Below, one piece after another: positions 52,009 through 60,931 of a stretch of DNA of 64,000 bases. The DNA is taken from contig CAOKWI010000008.1 in assembly GCA_948473115.1 (NCBI GenBank), positions 22,690 through 86,689 of the forward strand. Reading direction: 5' to 3'. This DNA is from an uncultured Lachnospiraceae bacterium. Lineage in GTDB: Bacteria; Bacillota; Clostridia; Lachnospirales; Lachnospiraceae. A model generated the notes under the pieces. That model ran no database searches. It had not been told where the DNA came from and saw only the letters and a program-made list of their open reading frames with translations. The translations under genes were made by a program, and so were the position numbers. Positions within the stretch are counted from its first letter, which is position 1. Each line of letters begins with the position of its first letter.

Positions 52009-53190
52009 ATGAAATATGATTTTGACAGAGAGATTGACAGGAGGGGCAGAAACTGCCTGAAATATGATTTTGCGGCGGAGCGGGGAAAGCCTGAGGGACT
52101 GCTGCCCCTGTGGGTGGCGGATATGGATCTGCCCGCGGCGGAGGAGATCAGGCAGGCGCTTCACAGGGCGGTGGAGCACGGGATTTACGGCTACAGTGAA
52201 GTGAAGGAGCCCTATTTCAACGCGGTACATGACTGGATGCGGGATTGCCATGGCTGGGAGGTGGAGAGGGAGTGGATGGTAAAGACGCCTGGAATCGTCT
52301 ATGCTATCGCCGCGGCGGTCAGGGCATTCACCAAGGAGGGCGACGGGGTAATGATACAGAATCCCGGCTACTATCCCTTTGGCCAGGTGGTGCGGGACAA
52401 TGGAAGGGTGCTGGCGGACAATACTCTGCATGAGGAAAACGGCCGGTATACCATGGATTACGAGGATATGGAGCGGCAAATCGAGGCCTCCAATGTAAAA
52501 CTGTTTCTCCTTTGCAGCCCCCACAATCCGGTGGGCAGGGTCTGGACAGAGGAGGAGCTGCGCAGGCTGGGAGAGGTCTGCCTGAAACACGGAGTGCTCA
52601 TAGTCAGCGACGAGATCCATCACGACTTTGTGTTCCCCGGCCACCGGCATTTTGTGCTGGCTGACCTGGACGAGAGATTTCGGGAGATCACCGTGACCTG
52701 TACGGCGCCCAGTAAAACCTTCAATATAGCGGGACTGCAGGTTTCCAATATCTTTATCCCCGATGCGAGGCTGCGGAAAGCCTTTGTCAGAGAGATCGAC
52801 AAGACAGGCTACAGCCAGCTGAACCAGATGGGGCTTGTGGCCTGTGAGGCGGCTTACAGATACGGCAGGGACTGGCTGGATCAGCTGCTCGTATACCTTA
52901 AGGGAAATCTGGATTTCGCGCGGGACTTTATCGACAGGGAGATGCCCGGCGTGAAGCTGGTGGAGCCTGAGGGGACTTTCCTGCTGTGGCTGGACTGCCG
53001 GGGGTTAAGGATCAGTGACGACGAGCTGGACCGGCTTGTGGTGGAGAGGGCCAAGCTGTGGCTGGACGGGGGCAGGATGTTCGGCCCCTGCGGCTCCGGC
53101 TATCAGCGTATCAACATGGCCTGCCCCAGGAAGACGCTGGAAAGGGCGTTGAGGCAGTTTGCGGAAGCGCTGAAAAATGAGGGAATCTGA
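52009..53190 (+). CDS. patB: MalY/PatB-type aminotransferase (cystathionine beta-lyase)
   Basis: This 393-residue PLP enzyme of fold type I has the MalY/PatB features: LPLWVADMDLPAAEEI near residue 33, NPGYYPFG near 122, LLCSPHNPVGRVW near 167, SDEIHHDFVFPGH near 200 and the PLP lysine in APSKTFNIAGLQ near 238. These enzymes cleave C-S bonds, typically cystathionine to homocysteine, pyruvate and ammonia. With metA nearby, a role in methionine/cysteine metabolism is reasonable. ATG 52009 uses GGAGG at 51999-52003, which lies in the last unit of a minisatellite. Confidence 0.9.
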   Translation: MKYDFDREIDRRGRNCLKYDFAAERGKPEGLLPLWVADMDLPAAEEIRQALHRAVEHGIYGYSEVKEPYFNAVHDWMRDCHGWEVEREWMVKTPGIVYAIAAAVRAFTKEGDGVMIQNPGYYPFGQVVRDNGRVLADNTLHEENGRYTMDYEDMERQIEASNVKLFLLCSPHNPVGRVWTEEELRRLGEVCLKHGVLIVSDEIHHDFVFPGHRHFVLADLDERFREITVTCTAPSKTFNIAGLQVSNIFIPDARLRKAFVREIDKTGYSQLNQMGLVACEAAYRYGRDWLDQLLVYLKGNLDFARDFIDREMPGVKLVEPEGTFLLWLDCRGLRISDDELDRLVVERAKLWLDGGRMFGPCGSGYQRINMACPRKTLERALRQFAEALKNEGI

Positions 53191-53300
53191 AAGAAATAGC
53201 CTGTAGCGTGTTTGAAGGTTTGGACGGAACTGCTTTTTCATATGCATATTTTTCCAGTCTTGTCCATATACTGTTAAAAAGACTATAAAGGAGGCAGTCT

Positions 53301-53540
53301 ATGGCAAGAGGACAGCGTAAGACAATAGAGGAAAAGATTCAGGCGAAACAGGAGCTTATAGGGGCCTTGATGACCAGGGTGGAATCTGAGAAGCGTGAGC
53401 TGGAGGAGCTGTATCAGGCGAAGAGACAGAAGGAGCTGGAGGCGGTGGGCGACCTGATCTCTGACGCGGGCCTGGAGCCTGACGAAGTGGCGGAGGCACT
53501 GCGACAGTACATGGAAAGCCGCGCGGAAGCAGCATCATAA
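53301..53540 (+). CDS. Small coiled-coil protein of unknown function
   Basis: This 79-residue protein is dominated by one long charged helix (about 8-50: IEEKIQAKQELIGALMTRVESEKRELEELYQAKRQKEL), then a short helical hairpin (DLISDAGLEPDEVAEALRQYM). No membrane segment. AAAGGAGG lies shortly ahead of the ATG and a terminator follows, so it is a real monocistronic gene. The shape suggests a dimeric adaptor or regulator, without direct evidence. Confidence 0.7.
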   Translation: MARGQRKTIEEKIQAKQELIGALMTRVESEKRELEELYQAKRQKELEAVGDLISDAGLEPDEVAEALRQYMESRAEAAS

Positions 53541-53550
53541 ATGCGGAAAG

Positions 53551-53586
53551 AAAACCGGAGGGCAATTGTCAGCCGGTTTTTGCTTT
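53551..53586 (+). terminator. Rho-independent terminator
   Basis: AAAACCGG/CCGGTTTT perfect eight-base stem followed by TGCTTTG, just after the small coiled-coil gene. Confidence 0.75.
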
Positions 53587-53619
53587 GATCAGGAAATTCG
53601 TAACAGGCGAGGGAAGAAC

Positions 53620-53688
53620 TTTACATATGATGTGGTGATTGTTATAATAAAATTTAGATAATAGAATCCTGTTTTTGGATTCTATTAT
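53620..53688 (+). promoter_or_regulatory. Near-consensus promoter followed by a perfect leader hairpin
   Basis: TTTACA (53620-53625), a 17-nt spacer and TATAAT (53643-53648) form a strong promoter. About ten bases downstream a perfect 12-bp inverted repeat ATAATAGAATCC/GGATTCTATTAT (53658-53669 and 53677-53688) occupies the start of the transcript. It could be an operator, an RNA-stabilising hairpin, or a regulator site for the small gene at 53739. Confidence 0.7.
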
Positions 53689-53738
53689 GGAAGTACCAGA
53701 AAACACAGAGATGATGTACATGGAAAGAAGGTGGTTAA

Positions 53739-53930
53739 ATGCCGACAGGTCTTGAAGTGACAAAAGCAGCGATTGATGATTTCAAAAAGATTCAAAGGTA
53801 TATGCTATTGGCTAAAAAAGAAAATGCGACGGAAACATATGCGGAATTAAGGGATGAATATCATTCCCTGAAGGCAATTTTGCAGGTTTCGGGAGTAAAT
53901 CTGACAGATATTGATAAGATCAAAGAGTGA
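53739..53930 (+). CDS. Small hypothetical protein, 63 residues
   Basis: This short helical, soluble protein (MPTGLEVTKAAIDDFKKIQ at the start, then ENATETYAELRDEYHSLKAIL) has no cysteine and no membrane helix. GAAAGAAGG lies ahead of the ATG, and a strong promoter and leader hairpin are upstream. The gene is rather AT-rich. No family recognised. Confidence 0.6.
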   Translation: MPTGLEVTKAAIDDFKKIQRYMLLAKKENATETYAELRDEYHSLKAILQVSGVNLTDIDKIKE

Positions 53931-53959
53931 TCACTATGAAAAGAAATAACAAGATCAAA

Positions 53960-54004
53960 AGAGACCATACTCCGTGGACATTAGGTCTTTGGAGTGTGGT
54001 CTCT
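53960..54004. terminator. Bidirectional terminator between convergent genes
   Basis: AGAGACCATACTCC pairs with GGAGTGTGGTCTCT (one wobble), with A-rich sequence before and T-containing sequence after, between the stops of the 63-residue gene and the activase gene. Confidence 0.75.
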
Positions 54005-54022
54005 CTATCTGTTTCAGGAAAA

Positions 54023-57000
54023 TCATTTCAGCGCGTTCTGCGCCGTGGAGAGCATCAGCTTGATCCGGTTCAGCTGATTTACTTCGCTGGCGCCCGGATC
54101 GTAGTCGATTGCCACGATATTGGACTCCGGGTACGCCTTTCTGAGGGCCTTGATCACGCCCTTGCCCACCACATGGTTGGGTAGGCAGCCGAAGGGCTGT
54201 GTGCAGACGATATTGGGCACGTCGTCGTGGATCAGCTCCACCATCTCGCCGGTCAGGAACCAGCCTTCGCCGGTCTGGTTTCCGATGGACACGATGGGCT
54301 TTGCGAACTCCACGATCTCCCGGATGGGAGTGGGGGGTGTAAAGTGTCTGCTGGCCTTAAATTCCTTCACGGCGGCGCCCCGCAGGAGGTGCTCTATCGC
54401 CCAGATGCCGAAGGAGGAAACTCTGGCCGCTTTTCTGCTGGTGCCCAGATGCTCCGCCTTATAGATCTGGTTATAGAAACAGTACAGCATAAAGTCTATC
54501 AGGTCGGGAACCACGGCTTCCGCGCCTTCCGCCTCCAGCAGCTCCACCAGATGATTATTCCCCGCGGGAGAGAACTTTACAAGGATTTCCCCCACCACGC
54601 CCACTCGGGGCTTTCTGGCGTCATTGAGCTCTATCCGGTCAAAATCCCGTATGATCTGTCGGCACAGTTTCCGGAATTTCAGGAAATGAATACGCTTTGA
54701 GGACACAAACTCCTGTGCCGTCCTCAGCCATTTCTGATGTACGGCGTCCACACTGCCGGGCACTTTCTCATAAGGCCGCATGCGGTAGACACAGCGCATG
54801 AAAATATCGCCGAACTCTGCGCCCATGGCTACCCGGGTCAGCAGATCCGCATTCAGGCGGAAGCCCGGATTGCTCTCGATGCCGCCCAGATTCAGGGAGA
54901 TGACAGGGATCTGCGCCATATCCGCCTTTTGCAGCGCCCGTCGGATAAAGCCCACATAGTTGGTGGCACGGCAGCCGCCGCCGGTCTGGGTCATGATGAT
55001 GGCTGTCTTGTTCAGGTCATATTTCCCGGACAAAAGAGCCTCCATGATCTGTCCCACCACCAGCAGGGAAGGGTAGCAGGCATCGTTGTTCACATACTTT
55101 AACCCCACGTCAACGGAATGCTTGTTGTCATTGTCCAGCACCACAAAATTGTAACCGCAGGCTCTGAAAGCAGGCTCCACAATCTCGAAATGGATGGGGG
55201 ACATCTGGGGGCAGATGATGGTGTAGCTTTTGCGCATTTCCTCCGTGAACTGTACTTTCTCGATGGAAGAGGGGTGCAGGGTGCGCTGCTTGTGCATTTT
55301 TTCCCGGACCTTGATGGCGGACAGCAGGGAGCGGACGCGGATCCTGGCGGCACCCAGATTGTTCACCTCATCGATCTTCAGGCAGGTATAAATCTTATCG
55401 GAACCGGACAGAATATCATTGACCTGGTCCGTGGTCACGGCGTCCAGGCCGCAGCCGAAGGAATTCAGCTGGATCAGGTCCAGATTGTCCACCGTCTTTA
55501 CATAGCTTGCGGCAGCGTAAAGGCGGGAATGGTACATCCACTGGTCGGACACGATCAGGGGTCTCTCGGGGTGGCCTAGATGGGAGATGGAATCCTCCGT
55601 CAGCACTGCCATGTCGAAGGAAGTGATCAGCTCCGGAATCCCGTGGTTGATCTCCGGGTCCACATGGTAGGGGCGGCCCGCCAGGACGATCCCCCTCTTG
55701 CCGGTCTTTTTCAGATAAGCAAGGACTTCCTCCCCCTGCTTCTGCATATCCCTGCGGGCACTGGCCAGCTCCTCCCAGCCTGCGGCGGCGGCTTCCTTCA
55801 CCTCCTCCGAAGGCAGCTCCGTAAATTCCCGGAGCAGTGCGTCAGTGACGGTGCCCAGGTCCCGGAAGGACATAAAGGGATTGCGCAGCAGCATCTGTCC
55901 GTCCGTGATGGCCTCCACGTTATTTTTGATGTTCTCGGAATAGGAGGTGACAATGGGGCAGTTGTAATGGTTGTTTGCCCCCTCCACCTCATCCCGCTCG
56001 TAGAACAGCGCCGGATAGAAGATAAAGTCCACGCCCTGGCTGATCAGCCAGGATACATGTCCGTGCGCCAGCTTTGCGGGATAGCACTCGGACTCGCTGG
56101 GAATGGATTCGATGCCCAGTTCATAGATCTTGCGGTTGGAACTGGGGGAGAGAACCACCCGGTAGCCAAGCCTGGTAAAGAAAGTATGCCAGAAGGGATA
56201 ATTCTCATACATATTCAGAACTCTGGGTATGCCAACGGTGCCCCTGCGGGCCTGGTCTGCCTCCAGGGAAGGGTAGGAGAAGAGCCTTTTTAGCTTATAT
56301 TCGAATAAATTGGGTACATTGTTGGCATTCTTCTGTCCGCCGATGCCCCGCTCGCAGCGGTTGCCGGAGATAAAAGTGCGGCCTCCGGAGAACTTGTTTA
56401 TGGTGAGGCGGCAGCTGTTGGTGCAGCCCCGGCATTTGGACATGCTGGTCTCATATTTCAGGCCGCAGAGCTTCTCATAGGAGAGCATGGTGGTATCGCT
56501 GCCGGCCTCATAGCGCTCCCTTGCGATCAGAGCGGCGCCGAAAGCGCCCATGATCCCCGCAATATCGGGGCGGATGGCCTCGCAGCCCGCAATTTTCTCA
56601 AAGCTTCTGAGAACGGCGTCATTATAAAAGGTGCCTCCCTGTACCACGATATTCCTGCCAAGCTCCGAGGCATCGGAGACCTTGATCACCTTGAACAGTG
56701 CGTTTTTGATCACAGAGTAGGCCAGCCCCGCGGAAATGTCCGCCACGCTTGCGCCCTCCTTCTGGGCCTGCTTCACCTTGGAATTCATGAACACGGTACA
56801 GCGGGTGCCCAGGTCGATGGGATGCTCCGCGAAGAGAGCCGTCTGCGCAAAATCCTGCACGCTGTAATTCAGGGATTTGGCAAAGGTCTCGATGAAGGAG
56901 CCGCAGCCGGAGGAGCATGCCTCGTTCAGCTGCACACTGTCCACGGTACCGTTTTTGATCTTGATGCATTTCATGTCCTGTCCGCCGATGTCCAGGATAC

Positions 57001-58258
57001 AGTCCACATCGGGATTGAAAAAGGCAGCGGCGTAATAGTGGGCCACCGTCTCCACCTCACCGTCGTCCAGCAGGAAAGCGGCTTTCATCAGCGCTTCCCC
57101 GTAGCCTGTGGAGCAGGAGCGCACGATATGCACATCCCCGGGAAGCTGCTCATAGATTTCCTTTAAGGAGCGGATGGCAGTCTTCAAGGGACTGCCGTCA
57201 TTGCCGCTGTAGAAGGAATAGAGCAGGGAGCCGTCCTCCCCCACAAGGGCGATCTTGGTGGTGGTGGATCCCGCATCGATCCCAAGGAAAGCATTGCCTT
57301 TATATTCGGAGAGAGCGGAAGCGCCCACGTGATGCCTGGAGTGGCGTGCCGTAAATTCGTCATAGGCCGCCCGGTCCGCAAACAGGGGCTCCATGCGTTC
57401 CACTTCAAATTCCATCTTGATGTCGGAGGATAGTTTCTTTACCATTTCCTCCATGGAATATTCCACATCCCCCTTTGCGTTCAGGGCGGAGCCGATGGCC
57501 GCGAAGAGGTGGGAGTTGTCGGTATCGATGACGTGTTCCCCGTCCAGTTTCAGCGTGCGGATAAAAGCAGCTTTCAACTCTGAAAGGAAGTGCAGGGGAC
57601 CGCCTAAAAACGCCACATGACCCCGGATGGGCTTGCCGCAGGCCAGCCCCGAGATGGTCTGGTTGACCACCGCCTGGAAAATGGAGGCGGAGAGGTCTTC
57701 CTTTGTGGCGCCCTCGTTGATCAGGGGCTGGATATCCGTCTTCGCGAACACGCCGCAGCGGGCGGCAATGGCGTAAAGGGACCGGTAGTCTTTGGCATAT
57801 TCGTTGAGCCCGGCGGCGTCCGTCTGCAGCAGGGAAGCCATCTGATCGATAAAGGAACCGGTGCCTCCGGCGCAGATACCGTTCATCCGCTGTTCCACAT
57901 TGCCTCCCTCAAAATAGATGATCTTGGCATCCTCGCCGCCCAGTTCGATGGCAACGTCGGTCTTGGGGGCCAGCTCTTTCAGAGAGGTTGCCACGGCAAT
58001 GACCTCCTGGGTGAAGGGAACCCCCAGATGGTTGGCAAGGGTAAGCCCGCCGGAGCCGGTGATCATGGGGCGCAGGGTGAGGTTGCCCAGCTGTGCATAT
58101 GCTTTATTTAACAGTGCGGAAAGCGTCTCCCGAATGTTGGCGTAGTGGCGTTCATAGTCGGAAAACAGGATCTTATGATCCCCGTCCAGAATCGCGACCT
58201 TCACGGTGGTGGAACCGATATCGATGCCGAGAGCCGCAGTTTTGTTGCTACTTTCCAT
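54023..58258 (-). CDS. Giant acyl-CoA dehydratase activase-like protein (double BcrA/BadF ATPase plus DUF2229 and HgdB-like regions)
   Basis: This 1411-residue protein has two ASKHA-type activase modules in tandem. The first (about 1-290) has [14 protein letters not shown] and [15 protein letters not shown]. The second (about 315-600) has [14 protein letters not shown] and the [4Fe-4S] ligand region [14 protein letters not shown] Cys-rich segment ([10 protein letters not shown]...NRCERG, about 640-665), a DUF2229 domain and a C-terminal half with 2-hydroxyacyl-CoA-dehydratase-like character follow. Related activases inject electrons into radical dehydratases at the cost of ATP. No separate dehydratase subunits are adjacent, so this one may be self-contained or serve another redox target. 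ATG 58258 (MESSNKTAA) is preferred, with AGGAAGG upstream. Confidence 0.9.
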   Translation of the reverse strand: MESSNKTAALGIDIGSTTVKVAILDGDHKILFSDYERHYANIRETLSALLNKAYAQLGNLTLRPMITGSGGLTLANHLGVPFTQEVIAVATSLKELAPKTDVAIELGGEDAKIIYFEGGNVEQRMNGICAGGTGSFIDQMASLLQTDAAGLNEYAKDYRSLYAIAARCGVFAKTDIQPLINEGATKEDLSASIFQAVVNQTISGLACGKPIRGHVAFLGGPLHFLSELKAAFIRTLKLDGEHVIDTDNSHLFAAIGSALNAKGDVEYSMEEMVKKLSSDIKMEFEVERMEPLFADRAAYDEFTARHSRHHVGASALSEYKGNAFLGIDAGSTTTKIALVGEDGSLLYSFYSGNDGSPLKTAIRSLKEIYEQLPGDVHIVRSCSTGYGEALMKAAFLLDDGEVETVAHYYAAAFFNPDVDCILDIGGQDMKCIKIKNGTVDSVQLNEACSSGCGSFIETFAKSLNYSVQDFAQTALFAEHPIDLGTRCTVFMNSKVKQAQKEGASVADISAGLAYSVIKNALFKVIKVSDASELGRNIVVQGGTFYNDAVLRSFEKIAGCEAIRPDIAGIMGAFGAALIARERYEAGSDTTMLSYEKLCGLKYETSMSKCRGCTNSCRLTINKFSGGRTFISGNRCERGIGGQKNANNVPNLFEYKLKRLFSYPSLEADQARRGTVGIPRVLNMYENYPFWHTFFTRLGYRVVLSPSSNRKIYELGIESIPSESECYPAKLAHGHVSWLISQGVDFIFYPALFYERDEVEGANNHYNCPIVTSYSENIKNNVEAITDGQMLLRNPFMSFRDLGTVTDALLREFTELPSEEVKEAAAAGWEELASARRDMQKQGEEVLAYLKKTGKRGIVLAGRPYHVDPEINHGIPELITSFDMAVLTEDSISHLGHPERPLIVSDQWMYHSRLYAAASYVKTVDNLDLIQLNSFGCGLDAVTTDQVNDILSGSDKIYTCLKIDEVNNLGAARIRVRSLLSAIKVREKMHKQRTLHPSSIEKVQFTEEMRKSYTIICPQMSPIHFEIVEPAFRACGYNFVVLDNDNKHSVDVGLKYVNNDACYPSLLVVGQIMEALLSGKYDLNKTAIIMTQTGGGCRATNYVGFIRRALQKADMAQIPVISLNLGGIESNPGFRLNADLLTRVAMGAEFGDIFMRCVYRMRPYEKVPGSVDAVHQKWLRTAQEFVSSKRIHFLKFRKLCRQIIRDFDRIELNDARKPRVGVVGEILVKFSPAGNNHLVELLEAEGAEAVVPDLIDFMLYCFYNQIYKAEHLGTSRKAARVSSFGIWAIEHLLRGAAVKEFKASRHFTPPTPIREIVEFAKPIVSIGNQTGEGWFLTGEMVELIHDDVPNIVCTQPFGCLPNHVVGKGVIKALRKAYPESNIVAIDYDPGASEVNQLNRIKLMLSTAQNALK

Positions 58259-58288
58259 GTAAATCATCCTTCCTGAATCTATAACCAT

Positions 58289-58446
58289 TAGGAACTGTCA
58301 AGAATTAACTTTGCAGATGACGTAGGATAAATCTTTTTATGCAAGGCGGAGGAATGAGGCGTACTGGGGTACGCCGATTGACAACAACGCGGCATAAGAA
58401 GATTTAGGCAAGTCAGATGTAAAGATTAATTCTTTGACAGTTCCTT
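58289..58446. mobile_element. MITE-like element B2, 158 bp, in the activase 5' leader
   Basis: TAGGAACTGTCAAGAATTAA at the left is inverted at the right (TTAATTCTTTGACAGTTCCTT, one indel), with ACCAT next to both ends as a possible 5-bp target duplication. Read on the minus strand, its core TGACTTGCCTAAAT, GCGTTGTTGTC, CCGCCTTGCA and ATTTATCCT repeats in the same order as element B1. It lies between the activase promoter and its start codon. Confidence 0.8.
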
Positions 58447-58490
58447 ACCATATGACTATTGCCACAGGGTAAAATTCGACATACTCTGAC

Positions 58491-58519
58491 ATTATAGTAC
58501 ACCTGGTTTTAAATTGCAA
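58491..58519 (-). promoter_or_regulatory. Minus-strand promoter for the activase gene
   Basis: Read on the minus strand: TTGCAA (58519-58514), 17 nt, TATAAT (58496-58491). Transcription would start about 225 nt before the ATG and run through element B2. Confidence 0.65.
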
Positions 58520-58582
58520 CGAGCAATACCTATGAAAATAATGTAAAAATCGTGATTTTTCTATAAACTTGGAAATGGTTGG

Positions 58583-58611
58583 TTGCCTTATGGAAATGGT
58601 GATGATACAAT
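58583..58611 (+). promoter_or_regulatory. Promoter for the rhomboid-like gene
   Basis: TTGCCT (58583-58588), 17 nt and TACAAT (58606-58611), divergent from the activase promoter and 58 nt ahead of the ATG. Confidence 0.55.
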
Positions 58612-58669
58612 GTATTCATGTTTATTTTTTTAATGACAGCACGAATCGGGCGAAAGGAACGGATATATT

Positions 58670-59521
58670 ATGGATAAATGGGAAAGAAAATTTGGAAAAT
58701 ACGCGATCAGGAATCTGCCGCTGGTTTTGATCCTCTGTTACGCGGCAGGATATGTGATCCAGCTGATCAACGGGAATTTTTTGATGTTTCTGACACTGGA
58801 TCCCTACAAGATACTGCATGGACAGGTCTGGAGGATCTTCACATGGATCATCATACCGCCCAGCAGCTTTGATCTGTTTACCCTGCTCATGCTGTATTTC
58901 TATTACAGTATCGGCACATCCCTGGAGAGGACATGGGGCACCTGGCGCTATAATGTGTATCTGCTTTCCGGTATGCTGTTTACGGTGCTGGGCAGCTTTG
59001 TATGGCTCGGGGTGCAGTATCTGACGGCGGGAGGAATGAGCGGGGAGCTGGCGGCCTACGTTTCCGGTGTGGGTTCCCTCTATTTCAGCACTTATTATAT
59101 CAATATGTCCATCTTCCTGGCGTTTGCGGCGACGTTCCCCAATGTGCAGGTGCTGCTGATGTTCGTGATCCCCGTCAAGGTGAAGGTATTGGGAATCATC
59201 TATGCGCTGATCCTGGGGTGGGAGTTCATAGCGGTAGGCAGTCTGGCGAACCGGATCGTCATCGGATCCTCACTGCTGAATTTTGTGATCTTTTTCTTTA
59301 CCACAAGAAACCATGTGCATATGTCGCCGAGACAGGTGAAACGGCGGGCGGAGTTCAGGCACGAGGTCAAAAGGAATCCCAAGATCACGAAGCATAAATG
59401 CGCCATCTGCGGCAGGACGGATGAGGATGATCCCTCCCTGGAGTTTCGCTTCTGCTCCAAGTGCAACGGAAATTATGAGTACTGTCAGGAGCATCTCTTT
59501 ACCCACACCCATGTGAAGTAG
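58670..59521 (+). CDS. Rhomboid-fold membrane protein with C-terminal zinc ribbon
   Basis: This 283-residue protein has about six transmembrane helices in rhomboid order, including the loop ILHGQVWRIFTWIIIPPS and the TM2 region YFYYSIGTSLERTWGTWRYN, which matches the rhomboid 'G..LE..wGs.rf' pattern. A C-terminal cytoplasmic zinc site, CAICG...CSKCN plus CQEH, spans about 243-275. The catalytic dyad is doubtful: GMSG occurs in a loop, but the sixth-helix histidine is replaced in LANRIVIGSSL. It is therefore likely a rhomboid-like pseudoprotease that binds membrane clients. It is probably first in an operon with the sigma-like gene that starts 55 nt later. Confidence 0.72.
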   Translation: MDKWERKFGKYAIRNLPLVLILCYAAGYVIQLINGNFLMFLTLDPYKILHGQVWRIFTWIIIPPSSFDLFTLLMLYFYYSIGTSLERTWGTWRYNVYLLSGMLFTVLGSFVWLGVQYLTAGGMSGELAAYVSGVGSLYFSTYYINMSIFLAFAATFPNVQVLLMFVIPVKVKVLGIIYALILGWEFIAVGSLANRIVIGSSLLNFVIFFFTTRNHVHMSPRQVKRRAEFRHEVKRNPKITKHKCAICGRTDEDDPSLEFRFCSKCNGNYEYCQEHLFTHTHVK

Positions 59522-59576
59522 AAATGGAATCTGTTCAACAAGTAAGCGCTGCTGGTGAAAGGAAAGCGAGGAATGC

Positions 59577-60311
59577 ATGGATAAGGAAATATGGTTTGCC
59601 AAAACCCTGGAACAGGTCAGACAGCAGGCAAGGGCACAGGGCAGCAGTATCAGCGAGGAACAGGTAAGGGAGGCCTTTCGGGAACTGGAGCTGTCTGACA
59701 CGCAGCTGCAGATGGTCTTTGACTACCTGAAAAAGCAAAAGATAGGAATCGGCGAGCCGGTGGATGCGGACGAGTATCTGACGGCTGCGGAGCGCAGCTA
59801 TCTGCAGGATTACCTGGATGAGATCGCGGCCCTGCCCGTCTACAGCCCGGGAGAGATCGAGGGCTATACCATAGCCGCCATGGCGGGAGAGACGGACGCC
59901 CAGGCGAAGCTGGTGGAGGTATATCTGAAGGATGTCACGGATATCGCAAAACTCTACACGGGACAGGGTGTACTGCTGGAGGATCTGATCGGCGAGGGAA
60001 ACCTTGCCCTGACCTTCGGGGTGGGGATGCTGGGCAGCCTGGAACAGCCCCGGGAGGCTCAGGGAATGCTTGCAAAAATGATCATGGACGCCATGGAGGA
60101 ACAGATACAGGAGACGGCTGCCAATGAAAAGACGGACCGCAAGGTGGCGGACAGGGTGAACCGGGTGGCGGAAAAGGCAAAGGAACTTGCGGAGGAGCTG
60201 CACCGGAAGGTGACGCCAGAGGAACTGGCGGAGGAGACGGGGCTTTCCGCGAAAAGCATCCGGGATGCCATGCGCATGAGCGGATTTAAGATCGAGGACA
60301 TAACGCTTTAA
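59577..60311 (+). CDS. Sigma-70-like protein lacking promoter-recognition regions
   Basis: This 244-residue protein has an N-terminal segment like sigma region 1.1 (about 20-60: EEQVREAFRELELSDTQLQMVFDYLKKQKIGI). A core resembles regions 2.1-2.2 (about 100-150: AKLVEVYLKDVTDIAKLYTGQGVLLEDLIGEGNLALTFG), the part that contacts the beta-prime clamp. A region 3-like helical domain sits at the end (about 205-240: RKVTPEELAEETGLSAKSIRDAMR). The aromatic -10 reading helices 2.3-2.4 and the whole region 4 are missing. It could bind RNA polymerase as a competitor or modulator. GCGAGG precedes the ATG. Confidence 0.7.
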   Translation: MDKEIWFAKTLEQVRQQARAQGSSISEEQVREAFRELELSDTQLQMVFDYLKKQKIGIGEPVDADEYLTAAERSYLQDYLDEIAALPVYSPGEIEGYTIAAMAGETDAQAKLVEVYLKDVTDIAKLYTGQGVLLEDLIGEGNLALTFGVGMLGSLEQPREAQGMLAKMIMDAMEEQIQETAANEKTDRKVADRVNRVAEKAKELAEELHRKVTPEELAEETGLSAKSIRDAMRMSGFKIEDITL

Positions 60312-60334
60312 CAGGCGTCTGATTCTTCACGGCT

Positions 60335-60420
60335 CCTTATCGGAAACCGCGCCGCCAGGCGCAGGCACTCACAAGTTTGCGAAGCAAATCCCGCAGGAAT
60401 GCGAAGCGCTCTTTGAAATG
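60335..60420 (+). repeat. Interspersed repeat C2
   Basis: CCTTATCGGAAACCGCGCC, CAGGCGCAGGC and TCACAAGTTTGCG match repeat C1 at 40149 in order. It fills the gap between the sigma-like gene and the following small gene. Confidence 0.65.
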
Positions 60421-60456
60421 GAAATTTGCGCCGCCGGGGCGGCACAGGGGTGAAGT

Positions 60457-60876
60457 ATGCAGAGGAAAACATATGAGGACTACAAATACAGTATGCAGGA
60501 TACCGGAAGGCTCTATGTGGGAAGCAAATATACCCTGGGAGAGCTTCTGGAGGCCGAGGATATCCTGTTTAAATTCCGTATGATCGTGGAACGCTATATT
60601 TTGCCGGAATCGGATCCGGAGGACACCCTGGAAACCCATCTGTACTATCTGGAAAAGGGTAAATTCCTGGTCCAGACCTACAGGCACATGAAGGCCAGGG
60701 TCAAGGTGAACATCATAGAAGAGAAAAGGAGCCTCTTTGGAAAGCGGAAAAAGGAGTATGTCACCAGAAACCTGACCATTGATGAGCTGGTGCAGATGCC
60801 GCCGGCGGAGAAGGAGAGAAAGGGACTGGTGATACAGGAGCTGTCCGTCAGCAAACTGGCGCTGATGGGGCTGTAG
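60457..60876 (+). CDS. Conserved hypothetical protein, 139 residues
   Basis: This soluble protein is probably alpha/beta: KYTLGELLEAEDILFKFRMIVERYILPESDPEDTLETHLYYLEKGKFLVQTYRHMKARVKVNIIE-type N-terminal part (helices then strands), a short basic turn (FGKRKKEYVTRN) and a helical end (IDELVQMPPAEKERKGLV). No catalytic or metal motif. GGGGTGAAGT precedes the ATG. It is followed 55 nt later by the M16C peptidase gene and may be co-transcribed with it. Confidence 0.6.
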   Translation: MQRKTYEDYKYSMQDTGRLYVGSKYTLGELLEAEDILFKFRMIVERYILPESDPEDTLETHLYYLEKGKFLVQTYRHMKARVKVNIIEEKRSLFGKRKKEYVTRNLTIDELVQMPPAEKERKGLVIQELSVSKLALMGL

Positions 60877-60931
60877 ACGGCGCAGCCGTTGAGGAGAAGA
60901 TTTACAGGTCACAGAAAGGTAAGGCTGCAAT

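Noticed and set aside
51704..52012. Frames open on both strands with KRNDGDTAA- or FRFAAVSPS-like repeats
   Set aside because: They result from the 24/27-bp array whose unit length is a multiple of three, so frames stay open by chance.
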